Of a stretch of 64,000 nucleotides of DNA, positions 52,926-61,994 are shown one piece after another. This stretch comes from Runella defluvii (GTDB taxonomy: Bacteria > Bacteroidota > Bacteroidia > Cytophagales > Spirosomataceae): positions 247,987 to 311,986 of the forward strand of contig NZ_JACIBY010000008.1 in assembly GCF_014195535.1 (NCBI RefSeq). Reading direction: 5' to 3'. Numbering within the stretch: the first letter of the stretch is position 1; each line of letters begins with the position of its first letter. Both the position numbers and the translations under genes were made by a program. Below the pieces are notes generated by a model. That model had not been told where the DNA came from. It saw nothing but the letters and a program-made list of their open reading frames with translations, and did no database searches.

Positions 52926-55283
52926 TCAATAAATTAACTGAAATTCAGGATGTAAAGCAATGGCCCAGACCAAATCTTGAATCCCTTCTACGCTCGGTTT
53001 AGTACCAACGATTTTTTGCGCGACGCTCAACTCCTTAGGTTGGGGCTCTCGTCCCAGTGATTTTCGATATAATTCTTTTACCAATAAATCAGAAGTTGGG
53101 TATTTTGCCTGCCATTTTATCGCACCGTTTTTGAGGGTGGAGTTAAATTTGGTACCGTTGGTAAGTTCCAATGCTTGTAGCAAATTGGCTTGCGAATTTC
53201 GGCTTGTACTTACGGTTTCGCGGTTGGGGCGGCCTAAAGCCGTCATAAATGGGTCGTTGATGACCAACGAAGCCCGTGGAAACGGTATCTCCGATTTGAT
53301 GGTTTCGGGCAAACGTTTTAACGCCATCACCGAATCGCCATACATCGGATTAAAAGCCACACTGATGGCATCGGCAAACTGCTCAGCACTCATCCTACGA
53401 CGAACCATCCCCTGGAATACAAAGTCGTTGGAAGTAAGCAAACCCGCATCTTTTATTCCAATGGAAGGGAGTTGGTAGGTTTTGGAGGTCAGGATGTTGA
53501 ATAAAAGTTTTTTGATGTCGTGGCCATTTTGGTCAAAATCATAGGCGAGATAGTCCAATAAATCTTGACTCCAAGGAGCGTTATCCATCATGTCAACGGG
53601 TTCCACAATACCACGACCCATCAACTGCGCCCACACCCGATTGACCAACGTACGGTACAAACGGCCATCTTTGGGTTGTACCAAAAAGTCGGCAAGTTCT
53701 TTCAAACGCTCCGCCGTCACGGGGGATTCTTTGATTTCGCCTAGCTCTTTGAACAACAACCGACGCCCTGCCATTTTGCCCGTAGGCTTGTCGCAACGGT
53801 GGATTTCGAGGGTAGAATCGGCAAAAATATTGGCAAAAGCGTAGGCATCTTCCAATTTCCAATCGCTAATAAAGCTGTCGTGGCAGGAAGCGCATTTGAG
53901 GTTAAGTCCCAAAAACACCTGCGCTACGTTTTGGGCCGCTTGCATTTCGGTACGCTGACTTGCGTTAATCGTTCCGCGCCATTTGATGCCCTTGATAAAT
54001 CCTTCCGATTCTTTGGTTGGGCTGATCAGCTCTTTTACAAACTGATTATACGGTTTATTGCTTTTGAGTGAAGCATATAGCCATTTGGTTATATCAAAAC
54101 GCCCACCTGTAATGTAACCCGTTCCTGAATAATCGTTGCGGAGGGCATCGTTCCAAAACGTAAGCCAATGTTGGGCATAGTCTTCATTTCGGTTGAGCAA
54201 AGACGTTACCAACAGCTCACGCTTGTTTGGGCGAGCGTCGGTTTCAAAGGCTTTGATGGCCTCGGGCGTGGGTAGTAAACCTACCACATCCAAATAGACC
54301 CGTCGAATGTACGTATGGTCATCGACTACACCTTTCCACGAAATTTTATTTTGTTGGAAATACGCATTCACAAAGCGGTCGATGGGCTGTGTGGCTTCGG
54401 CAGTAGCAGGAGGAAGGGCAGGCAAACGAGGGGCCAATTCCGCCACACGGTAGATGCTTTTCTCAGGACCGTCGGGCCACGGAGCACCTTGCTTTATCCA
54501 AAATTCGAGGGTAGCCACTTCTTTCTCAGAGAGGCGTTTGCCTTTGGTTGGCATGGCTTCTTTATGACCTACAGGAAGCGTGATTCGGCGAATGATTTCG
54601 CTTTTTTCGGGTTTACCAGCCACAATGATGGGGCCGTGTTCGCCTCCTTTAAAAATAAATTCTTTTTTATCGAGACGAAGCTCCCCTTTGGTTTTGGCTT
54701 CGCCGTGGCAACTGTAACAATTGTGCGCCAAAATCGACCGCACTTCTACGTTAAGTTCGCTCAGTTGCTGTTCGTTCAAGGGTTGGCCATTGCTGGCGAA
54801 CGTAAAGTTTGTACCGCCAGAAGGTTCGTTTTCTGACGATTTATTAAAAGGTAAGACTTCGGTCAGGTAGGTTTCGCCGTGGGTCAACAGCGCACCATAA
54901 TGCCCTGCCACGGTAACTCCTAACACCGTAACGCCTAAAAGCCCACGGAAAAGCTGCTGCTTTTGGGAACGCAAAGCCCAAACCGCTGCCAGTGACAAAG
55001 CCATTGTTGCTAGCCCTGTCCATTGGTGTAGGCTTACTGCATCGCCGCCGTAGTCTTCAAAATTGATTAAAAATAGCCCAAAAATAGCGGCTAAGACGGC
55101 ACTACCTGCGCCAATCCATACCAAGGCTTTGATGCCTGCTTGGAGCTCGTTGGATTTGCGACGCCAGTCGAAAAGCTCTAAAATGAAAGCCACACAAAGT
55201 AGGCCGATTGGGAAGTGAACAACCAAGGGGTGTAGTCGTCCTAAAAAAAGCCAAAGCCAGAAGGTTTCTGTTGTTTCTTGCAC
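52926..55283 (-). CDS. Membrane-anchored PSCyt1-DUF1549-DUF1553 protein
   Basis: A 785-residue protein beginning with a GTG codon. Unlike its lipoprotein paralogue it opens with a DUF2231-like module of four helices (GRLHPLVVHFPIGLLCVAFI, about 15-125), very similar to the start of the LRR-cytochrome at 45064. Then come PSCyt1 with haem motif CYSCH at 189-193 and MPTKGKRLSEKE, DUF1549 (YIRRVYLDVVGLLPTPEAIK) with a second haem motif CASCH in LKCASCHDSFISDWKLEDAY, and DUF1553 (RTLVNRVWAQLMGRGIVEPV). It is the first gene after SusD in the locus, across a 367-bp hairpin array. Role unknown; a membrane redox enzyme is plausible. Confidence 0.87.
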   Translation of the reverse strand: MQETTETFWLWLFLGRLHPLVVHFPIGLLCVAFILELFDWRRKSNELQAGIKALVWIGAGSAVLAAIFGLFLINFEDYGGDAVSLHQWTGLATMALSLAAVWALRSQKQQLFRGLLGVTVLGVTVAGHYGALLTHGETYLTEVLPFNKSSENEPSGGTNFTFASNGQPLNEQQLSELNVEVRSILAHNCYSCHGEAKTKGELRLDKKEFIFKGGEHGPIIVAGKPEKSEIIRRITLPVGHKEAMPTKGKRLSEKEVATLEFWIKQGAPWPDGPEKSIYRVAELAPRLPALPPATAEATQPIDRFVNAYFQQNKISWKGVVDDHTYIRRVYLDVVGLLPTPEAIKAFETDARPNKRELLVTSLLNRNEDYAQHWLTFWNDALRNDYSGTGYITGGRFDITKWLYASLKSNKPYNQFVKELISPTKESEGFIKGIKWRGTINASQRTEMQAAQNVAQVFLGLNLKCASCHDSFISDWKLEDAYAFANIFADSTLEIHRCDKPTGKMAGRRLLFKELGEIKESPVTAERLKELADFLVQPKDGRLYRTLVNRVWAQLMGRGIVEPVDMMDNAPWSQDLLDYLAYDFDQNGHDIKKLLFNILTSKTYQLPSIGIKDAGLLTSNDFVFQGMVRRRMSAEQFADAISVAFNPMYGDSVMALKRLPETIKSEIPFPRASLVINDPFMTALGRPNRETVSTSRNSQANLLQALELTNGTKFNSTLKNGAIKWQAKYPTSDLLVKELYRKSLGREPQPKELSVAQKIVGTKPSVEGIQDLVWAIALHPEFQLIY

Positions 55284-55650
55284 GATATTAATTTAGAAAA
55301 GAGGGGGTGGAACCTGAGTACTTCCCCACCGATGAAGGGTTTTCCCAACATACGGTGGGGGAGTAATTATGTACTACTTAAAAACTCAAAGACTACAAAA
55401 TTCTAATCACTATGTGTATCAGATTCTTCAATCTGATGCTTGGGGTGGTTTTGAGAAACCACCTGCACTACGTGTTATCAGATTCTCAAATCTGATAGTT
55501 GGAGTTTGGTTTCTCAAAACTTAATGTTCGAGTCATTGTGAGCCGAAAACGAGGTTTTGAGAAACCTCTGCGGTGGTTTTGAGAAACCACCTGCACACTT
55601 GGTGAGAAACCACCAGCACGCTTGGTGAGAAACCACCTGTACATCAATTT
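55284..55650. repeat. 367-bp gene-free array of constant-loop hairpins between susD and the cytochrome genes
   Basis: After an 8-bp dyad CCCCACCG/CGGTGGGG (55324-55360) come at least six hairpins: ATCAGATT-CTTC-AATCTGAT (55418), GGTGGTTT-TGAG-AAACCACC (55444), TATCAGATT-CTCA-AATCTGATA (55476), GGTTT-CTCA-AAAC (55508), GAGGTTT-TGAG-AAACCTC (55551) and GGTGGTTT-TGAG-AAACCACC (55572). Two half-copies (GGTGAGAAACCACC at about 55601 and 55625) follow. No gene or promoter is visible. It may limit read-through from susCD into the cytochrome genes. Confidence 0.8.
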
Positions 55651-57153
55651 CTACTGATAACCAGGGTTTTGAGTAAGTTTTGAGTTAATCAAAATTTGTG
55701 GTGCTGGAATCGGGAAATAATACTCAAAATCGCTATATACATAGTCCAACGCGTTGAAAGCAATTCCTCCACGCGATACGGTCGGGTTGGCTTTTTCTTT
55801 GGCGGCATAAGCGTTCATAAAAGCGGCCAATTCGGCGGGAGTTTTGGTGCGTTGGAGGTCAAACCAGCGGTGGTTTTCAAAAGCCAATTCCACACGGCGC
55901 TCTTTGAGAACGGCTGCTCGGAAAGTGTCTTTTGTTAGCCCTGTTAGTTCGCCCAATCCTGCGCGTTTACGCACTTGGTTAAGGTAGCCCAGCGCCTCAG
56001 CGTCAGGGCCTGTGGCTTCGTTGATAGATTCGGCCAACATCAGCAACACATCCGAATAGCGCAAAATAGGCCAGTTGTTGTCCGAGCGCCCTGTGATAGT
56101 GTGCGGATAACGGTATTTGTTGACAAACGGAATGGCGACGAAGGCGTTATTGAGGGTATAGCCCAACTGAAGCGAAATGTCTTTGCGTAAGTCACCTGTT
56201 TCGTAGGCCGCAATCATGTCGTTGGTAGGGATATTCCGACCACTTGGAGCCGTATTGGCAAAACCAGTAACCGCACCTTGCGACAAACGTGGCGCAAACA
56301 CATACACAAAGTTACTTTGCTCACCCAAGTCGTTACCACCTTGGTATTGCACCTCAAAGACTGACTCAACGCCGTTTTTCTTGGCAGGGTCAAAGTTGTC
56401 TTTGTAGTTGGCATAAAGTGAATAACCCAACGGCACCACTTGTTTCAAGGTACTAACTGCTTCTGGGTAGCGTTTGAGCGTCAGATAAACTTTGCCCAAC
56501 AAACTCAAGGCTGCTCCTTTGGTTGCGCGGCCTAATCCAGTTGCTGGATATTTTGCAGGGAGAAGATTGGCAGCATCTTTAAGGTCGGCCTCAATTTGCT
56601 TATAAACATCTGCCTGCGGAGTACGAACCAAATCAAACGCTTCGTTGGGGTTGCTAAGGGTTTTAGTTGCCAAAATGACATCCCCAAAATAGCGGGTTAG
56701 GTTAAAATAATGGAAAGCCCTGATAAACTTGAGTTGCCCTTCGATTTCCTTTTTTGCCGTGGCATCAATCGTCGCTGGTTCTAGTTTTTCCAACGCATAA
56801 TTGATGTTGTACATCGCGGCATAGTGGATATTCCACAAGTTGGCGATTTCACCATTGCCAGGGTTGACGGTCGAAAACTCAAACGCTTCCCAACCCGCAG
56901 CTCCCCCACGGTCGAGGGGGTTAAAATCGAGTGTGGTATTGTCCGACGTAAATTCTTGAAAAATGTAAGCCGTGCTTGTAATACCTTGCAATTGACCATA
57001 AACTCCGTTGAGGGCTTGCTCAAACTGCGTCTGGGTTTTATAAAAAATGTCAGTTCCGATGCGGGTAGGATCAGTGGTTACCAAAAAATCATCCTTGCAC
57101 GACCATTGCACCAAACCAAGAAAGAGAATACAGAAAGAAGTTATTTTTTTCAT
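55651..57153 (-). CDS. SusD/RagB family nutrient-binding outer-membrane lipoprotein
   Basis: A 500-residue lipoprotein (Cys19 in LVQWSCKDD). SusD forms a lid on the SusC barrel and binds the substrate outside the cell. Hallmarks seen: TTDPTRIGTDIFYKTQTQFE with the first TPR-like helices, AKKEIEGQLKFIRAFHYFNL (about 135-155), GRATKGAALSLLGKVYLTLK (about 210-230), RYSDVLLMLAESIN (about 365) and VLKERRVELAFENHRWFDLQ (about 412-432). The C-terminus YYFPIPAPQILINSKLTQNP is typical. It follows susC by 11 bp and surely is its partner. Confidence 0.95.
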   Translation of the reverse strand: MKKITSFCILFLGLVQWSCKDDFLVTTDPTRIGTDIFYKTQTQFEQALNGVYGQLQGITSTAYIFQEFTSDNTTLDFNPLDRGGAAGWEAFEFSTVNPGNGEIANLWNIHYAAMYNINYALEKLEPATIDATAKKEIEGQLKFIRAFHYFNLTRYFGDVILATKTLSNPNEAFDLVRTPQADVYKQIEADLKDAANLLPAKYPATGLGRATKGAALSLLGKVYLTLKRYPEAVSTLKQVVPLGYSLYANYKDNFDPAKKNGVESVFEVQYQGGNDLGEQSNFVYVFAPRLSQGAVTGFANTAPSGRNIPTNDMIAAYETGDLRKDISLQLGYTLNNAFVAIPFVNKYRYPHTITGRSDNNWPILRYSDVLLMLAESINEATGPDAEALGYLNQVRKRAGLGELTGLTKDTFRAAVLKERRVELAFENHRWFDLQRTKTPAELAAFMNAYAAKEKANPTVSRGGIAFNALDYVYSDFEYYFPIPAPQILINSKLTQNPGYQ

Positions 57154-57164
57154 TGTCGTGAAGA

Positions 57165-60100
57165 TTAGAAGTTAAACTTAGCGCCTACTGCCCACGTTCT
57201 TGGCACTGGATACGACTCATCGTCGTTGTTGAGTTCGGTTCCACCGCGTACTCCAGCGTCGGGGTTGTTGCCTGGATATTTAGAGAACAAAAGCAAGTTG
57301 TTGGCCGTCACAAATACCCGTGCGCCACTTAGCACCGACTTAAACTTAGGTAATGTATAACCCAAAGTGACACTTTTTAGCCACGTATATGTTCCGTCAT
57401 AGACATAGCGTTCGCTACTCTCGCGTGACCATTTGAAGTAGTTGGTACCCCCTTGTGAGTTTTTGGCGTCAGGATTAGAGCCTGGGTTTGATGGTGAGCG
57501 CCAGCGGTCTTTGGCTTTGTCCAACACGTTGAATACGCCGTCCATGTTCATCGTTGATGCTTCGATGTTGCGATAAATGTCAAAGTCATAAGCACCTACA
57601 AACAACACGTTTAAGTCGAAGCTGCGGTAATCTGCTGCGCCAGTCCATGCCCATGTGAAGGCAGGGTTAGGATTGCCAATTTCCACCATGTCTTGCGTAT
57701 CGTACGTAATGACGCCATCGCCGTTGGTATCGGCAAACTTCATCCCACCAGGAATAACGCCGTCTTGTTTTGCCCATCCGTCGATTTCGGCTTGGGTATT
57801 GAAAATGCCCATCTTTTTGTAGCCATAAATCATCCCGATGGGGCGACCTACTTTTTGTACGTTGTAGCCGCCGTAGAAGCTACCGTACCATAGCATGTCG
57901 TTGACGCCTTTGATGGCTAGGATTTGGCTGCGGTTGAAGGTGATGTTACCGTTGGTGCGGAAATTAACAGCACCAAGGCTGGTGCGAAAATCCACCCCAA
58001 TTTCTACGCCACGGTTGCGTACTTTTCCGATGTTATCCAAACTCGTTGTAAAGCCCGAAACAGCAGGGATAGACACTGGCAACAACATGTCGTTGGTGAG
58101 TTTGTTATAATACTCAAAGGTGAACAGCAACTTGTTATTGAAGGTAGCAATATCCAAACCGATGTCCAATTGGTTTGATTTTTCCCATTTTAAGCCAGAG
58201 TTAGCAAAAGAGCTAATCACTTTCCCAGGGGCAAAAGCATTGCCTAAAATATAGTTGTTGGCACCTACGAAGGCCAAACTTGGGTAGTTACCGATGTTGT
58301 TATTACCCGTTACTCCCCAGCTTGCCCGTAGTTTTACGTCGCTCAGCCAAGAGAATTTAGGCATAAACGACTCTTCCGACAAGCGCCAGCCCACCGAAGC
58401 TGCAGGGAAGTCTCCGTATTTGTTTTGAGCACCAAAACGAGAGCTTCCTTCACGACGGAATGAGGCTGATAATAGGTATTTATCTTTGAAGGCATAGTTG
58501 ACCCGGGCAAAGTAAGCAAGCAGCGACCAACCGTTCTCGTAAGAGTTTGATGCTCGGATGGAGCCTGCGCCCAAATACTGCACCAAATCATCAGGAAAAG
58601 TGTTGGCACTACCCGCCGTTCCGCGTAAAATTTCGCGTTGGCTTGTAAAACCAGCCATGGCTTCAAGGGTTTGGTTGTTTCCAATTTGGGGTGAATACGT
58701 CAGAAGCTGGTCAAAAGATAAGTTTTGCAATTGTTCTACCACTTCTTGTGCGGTTGCAATGCGCGGGGGAGCTCCCGCCGTACCCGATGCCACCGACAAA
58801 CCGATGGTAGAAGGTACGTATTCTTTAAAGGTGTTATAATTGAGTTTTATGTTGGCCGATGTCCGAAATTTGAGGTTTTTCATGATTGAAACTTCGGCAA
58901 AGGCACTGGTCAAAATGTCGGCGATGTTGCGTCGGCGAAGAACATTTTTCAATACAAATAATGGGTTAGGGAAGCCAAAAACGCCATCTACTCCGCCAAT
59001 GTACGGACGAAGCGAGCCATCGGTATTGTAAATAGGTTCGCGCGGGTCCATCAACAAAGCCCCTCCCACCAAGGCACTGCGGCCGTCGGTATTGGCAAGG
59101 TTTTGTTTGGTATAACTCCCGTTGACGTTTACGCCCACGTTGAGGAATTTATTGACCTGACCACCGATATTACTACGCAATGACAAACGGTCGTAGTTGG
59201 TATTGGTGATGGTACCTTCTTCTTTATAATAACCTACAGAAAGCATGGAGCGGAGCGGCCCTTTGCCCGAAGAAATGGTTAAGTTGGCATCAGTATAAGG
59301 TGCATTGTTGTGCATGATAGCCCCAAACCAATCGGTCGAATACTTGGTTTGCTCAGGATAACGAAAACCAATGGGTACTTCTTCCAGTGTTGGCTCTCTG
59401 TTCTGAAAATAGCGGATGCCATCTTCAAATACTTCTTTCTTAAATTGGGCAAATTCTACCCCGTTGAGCATTTTTACGCGACGCGTTGAGGGAACGTTTT
59501 GGACGCCGTAATCAAGCGAAAGATTGACGTCAACTTTGCCTTCTTTGGCATTTTTGGTGGTGATAAGTACTACCCCGTTTGAACCACGCGCTCCGTAAAT
59601 CGCGGTAGAGGCGGCATCTTTTAGGATAGAAATACTTTCAATGTCGTTGGGGTTAAGGTTTTGGCCAACCGACGTACCCACCGCAAATCCGTCGATAACG
59701 TACAGTGGGTCGCTACCAGCACCCAATGAACCGATACCCCGCACGCGTACTTCAAAAGCACCGCCAGGAGTACCACTTTTTTGCTTGACAACGACCCCCG
59801 CAGCACGCCCCTGAATCATCTGGTTCATGTTGTTGGCAGGTTGTTCGCCGATGTCTTTCATGTTGATGACCGAAATGGCCGACGTAATGTCTTGTTTACG
59901 TTGAGAACCGTACCCTACGACCACGACTTCGCCCAAGGCTTTTTCGTCGGTCAAAAGAGTGATATTGATGGAAGAACGGTTTCCTACAATCACTTCTTGG
60001 GGTTTGTAACCTACAAAACTAAATACTAATACGGCTTGCGCGTTGGGCACGGCAATCGAAAACTTGCCGTTTTCGTCGGTAGTTGCGCCTTTCTGCGTAC

Positions 60101-60614
60101 CTTTTATAAAGATATTTACGCCAGGAAGTACCCCGCCTTTGTCATCCACGACCGTCCCTGAAACCGAAATATCAGCAAGCGCTTCTAGTGACGGGTTGGG
60201 CTCGAAGTTTTTCTCTTCGATGGGTGGATTGAGTTCACTGGAAGCGGAGGCCGATAGCCTGGACAAGATGATTTGATTACTGATGACTTTGTACTTGATT
60301 TTGTACGGAATAAATAGCCTGTCTAGCAACTGAGAAAGGGGCTCGTTGGTGGCATTCAACGAAATTTTCTGTGTTGATTCAACAATTTTAGGACGGTAGG
60401 TAAATTTGACATTTGCCTGTTTTTCAATCAGAACCAGCGCCGAGGACATGCTTTGGTTGTCGATTTGAATGCTGATTTTACGGCTCAATAATTCTTGAGC
60501 TACCACATCTCGTGCGAGCGAGACACCCACAAAAATCATCGCAATGCAGCATTGTATTAGCGAGAACTTCATAAGGCGAATCAGGTTTTTTTGGATTTGT
60601 AATCTTTTCTTCAT
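57165..60614 (-). CDS. SusC/RagA family TonB-linked outer-membrane transporter with STN domain
   Basis: An 1149-residue TonB-dependent importer. After the signal (FSLIQCCIAMIFVGVSLARD) comes an STN domain (about 40-105; ISIQIDNQSMSSALVLIEKQ), the part that signals to FecR-type anti-sigma factors. Then a CarboxypepD_reg domain (VSGTVVDDKGGVLPGVNIFI), the SusC plug (MNQMIQGRAAGVVVKQKSG, DPLYVIDGFAVG, IYGARGSNGVVLITTKNAKE) and a barrel of about 800 residues ending AVGAKFNF. The STN domain agrees with the fecR and ECF genes just upstream. ATG 60614 was chosen for the signal peptide. SusCD usually import oligosaccharides or peptides. Confidence 0.95.
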   Translation of the reverse strand: MKKRLQIQKNLIRLMKFSLIQCCIAMIFVGVSLARDVVAQELLSRKISIQIDNQSMSSALVLIEKQANVKFTYRPKIVESTQKISLNATNEPLSQLLDRLFIPYKIKYKVISNQIILSRLSASASSELNPPIEEKNFEPNPSLEALADISVSGTVVDDKGGVLPGVNIFIKGTQKGATTDENGKFSIAVPNAQAVLVFSFVGYKPQEVIVGNRSSINITLLTDEKALGEVVVVGYGSQRKQDITSAISVINMKDIGEQPANNMNQMIQGRAAGVVVKQKSGTPGGAFEVRVRGIGSLGAGSDPLYVIDGFAVGTSVGQNLNPNDIESISILKDAASTAIYGARGSNGVVLITTKNAKEGKVDVNLSLDYGVQNVPSTRRVKMLNGVEFAQFKKEVFEDGIRYFQNREPTLEEVPIGFRYPEQTKYSTDWFGAIMHNNAPYTDANLTISSGKGPLRSMLSVGYYKEEGTITNTNYDRLSLRSNIGGQVNKFLNVGVNVNGSYTKQNLANTDGRSALVGGALLMDPREPIYNTDGSLRPYIGGVDGVFGFPNPLFVLKNVLRRRNIADILTSAFAEVSIMKNLKFRTSANIKLNYNTFKEYVPSTIGLSVASGTAGAPPRIATAQEVVEQLQNLSFDQLLTYSPQIGNNQTLEAMAGFTSQREILRGTAGSANTFPDDLVQYLGAGSIRASNSYENGWSLLAYFARVNYAFKDKYLLSASFRREGSSRFGAQNKYGDFPAASVGWRLSEESFMPKFSWLSDVKLRASWGVTGNNNIGNYPSLAFVGANNYILGNAFAPGKVISSFANSGLKWEKSNQLDIGLDIATFNNKLLFTFEYYNKLTNDMLLPVSIPAVSGFTTSLDNIGKVRNRGVEIGVDFRTSLGAVNFRTNGNITFNRSQILAIKGVNDMLWYGSFYGGYNVQKVGRPIGMIYGYKKMGIFNTQAEIDGWAKQDGVIPGGMKFADTNGDGVITYDTQDMVEIGNPNPAFTWAWTGAADYRSFDLNVLFVGAYDFDIYRNIEASTMNMDGVFNVLDKAKDRWRSPSNPGSNPDAKNSQGGTNYFKWSRESSERYVYDGTYTWLKSVTLGYTLPKFKSVLSGARVFVTANNLLLFSKYPGNNPDAGVRGGTELNNDDESYPVPRTWAVGAKFNF

Positions 60615-60661
60615 TAGTTTACTAAGGTTTTTGTGATTTGGAAAAGCAAAAACAACCCTTT

Positions 60662-60742
60662 CACATCCGCTGGAATCGGATGTGGTTTGGAAGACCATCA
60701 AAAGGGCTTTTGAAAGCCGGTAACGCTGGAATCGTTATCGGC
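60662..60742. promoter_or_regulatory. Two hairpins sharing the loop CTGGAAT between fecR and susC
   Basis: CACATCCG (60662-60669) pairs with CGGATGTG (60677-60684), and GCCGGTAACG (60716-60725) with CGTTATCGGC (60733-60742, one G-T wobble). Both enclose the same seven-base loop CTGGAAT (ATTCCAG on the minus-strand transcript). A-run/T-run flanks of the larger one suit a terminator after fecR. Confidence 0.65.
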
Positions 60743-60809
60743 TTTTTTAGTGTACTAAGTCAAGTTTTATATTCATGCGATAAGGGTTTGAAATAAGCGG
60801 ATAGTTGGT

Positions 60810-61892
60810 TTAGTTACAGCCTTTGCTTGTGATAATAACCTGAGCATCAACTACTTTGTAGGTGGCTTCAAGTGCTTCACAAATGATATCTAGTTTCTCG
60901 AAAAGGGTTTCGTTGGACAAGGTAGTGGTAAGGGTACAGTTGGCCATCAATTCTTCGTCAATCACAATGTCAACGCCGTAGGCTTTCTCTAACGCGGTGA
61001 AAATATCGGTGACAGATGCATTCGTAAAAGAGAATTGTTTAAGTTCTTGGGGCGACAACAAAATCACGGGCCTCTCAATCAATTTACGGGTCAATCGTTC
61101 GTCTGCTTTGCCAAAAACGACCTGCTGATTGGGCGTTAAAACCAGCCCATTGGTTTCGGGGTCAGGATTTTGGGTATTTTTTTGGGCAAAAACCGAGACT
61201 CTTCCTGTCTTTACCAGTACGGTCACTTGTTTGTCTGCCTCGTAGGCTTTTACCCAAAAGCTCGTGCCCAATACTTTGGTAATCAGTCCATTGGCGTAAA
61301 CAAAGAAGGGCTTGTTGGGGTTTTTGATTACGTCAAAAAAAGCTTCTCCCGAAAGATATACTTCGCGGATATTGCCCGTGAATGATTTAGTATAACTGAG
61401 TTTACTTTCGGGTTTCAGGATAGCGTGACTCCCGTCGGGCATATTAACTGTCAGGTTCGTAGAGGTGGTATTCGCTACCTCTTCAAGTGGACTTTTTGCG
61501 GCTGAAATGAGTTGCTCATATTTGCCTTTAGGAGCACTTTTGTACCATCCCCATCCCAAACCAAGTGCAATAATAACGGAAGCCGCGGCAAGCGCTGGTT
61601 TCCAAAAATTTAGAACGATTTCAACTATACGTTTTGGCGGTTCTTCCAGTTCCTTAGCGATTTGTGACCATATTGCAGGGGTTTCTTGGAACGGTACTTC
61701 GTGCTTTGCCGCTACGGAAAGTTGTTCCACCCCAAGTCGTGCCCGACGGACATTTTCTTGCTGTGAAGGATGCTTCGCTAAAAAATCTGCCCAAAAAGCG
61801 TCAGACGCTGGGGCAGGGTGTTTTACCGACTGAATGAAATAATCATCAGCGATAAAATCTTCAATGGTGTAGGAAGCGTATGATGTGTTCAT
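60810..61892 (-). CDS. FecR family anti-sigma factor
   Basis: A 360-residue single-pass membrane regulator. Residues 1-90 are cytoplasmic (YTIEDFIADDYFIQSVKHPA, then FWADFLAKHPSQQENV). A membrane helix lies at about 97-116 (FWKPALAAASVIIALGLGWG). The periplasmic FecR domain (about 150-245; TNLTVNMPDGSHAILKPESK, EVYLSGEAFFDVIKNPNKPF, VLGTSFWVKAY) is followed by a DUF4974-type C-terminal domain (FTNASVTDIFTALEKAYGVD, then CEALEATYKV). It would hold the upstream ECF sigma factor until SusC's STN domain signals that substrate is bound. ATG 61892 was chosen over 61925. Confidence 0.95.
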   Translation of the reverse strand: MNTSYASYTIEDFIADDYFIQSVKHPAPASDAFWADFLAKHPSQQENVRRARLGVEQLSVAAKHEVPFQETPAIWSQIAKELEEPPKRIVEIVLNFWKPALAAASVIIALGLGWGWYKSAPKGKYEQLISAAKSPLEEVANTTSTNLTVNMPDGSHAILKPESKLSYTKSFTGNIREVYLSGEAFFDVIKNPNKPFFVYANGLITKVLGTSFWVKAYEADKQVTVLVKTGRVSVFAQKNTQNPDPETNGLVLTPNQQVVFGKADERLTRKLIERPVILLSPQELKQFSFTNASVTDIFTALEKAYGVDIVIDEELMANCTLTTTLSNETLFEKLDIICEALEATYKVVDAQVIITSKGCN

Positions 61893-61994
61893 AAGTTCTT
61901 CATTCAATCCCCTAAATCGGGACACTTTGGTTTTGTACTCATTTTTCTTGAAATATTTTTATTTATTTTTTTTCAATCCCAAAATACGCCTTTT

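Noticed and set aside
55418..55640. Possible CRISPR array
   Set aside because: The units are individual palindromes with changing stems, uneven spacing and no uniform repeat-spacer order; no cas genes are near.
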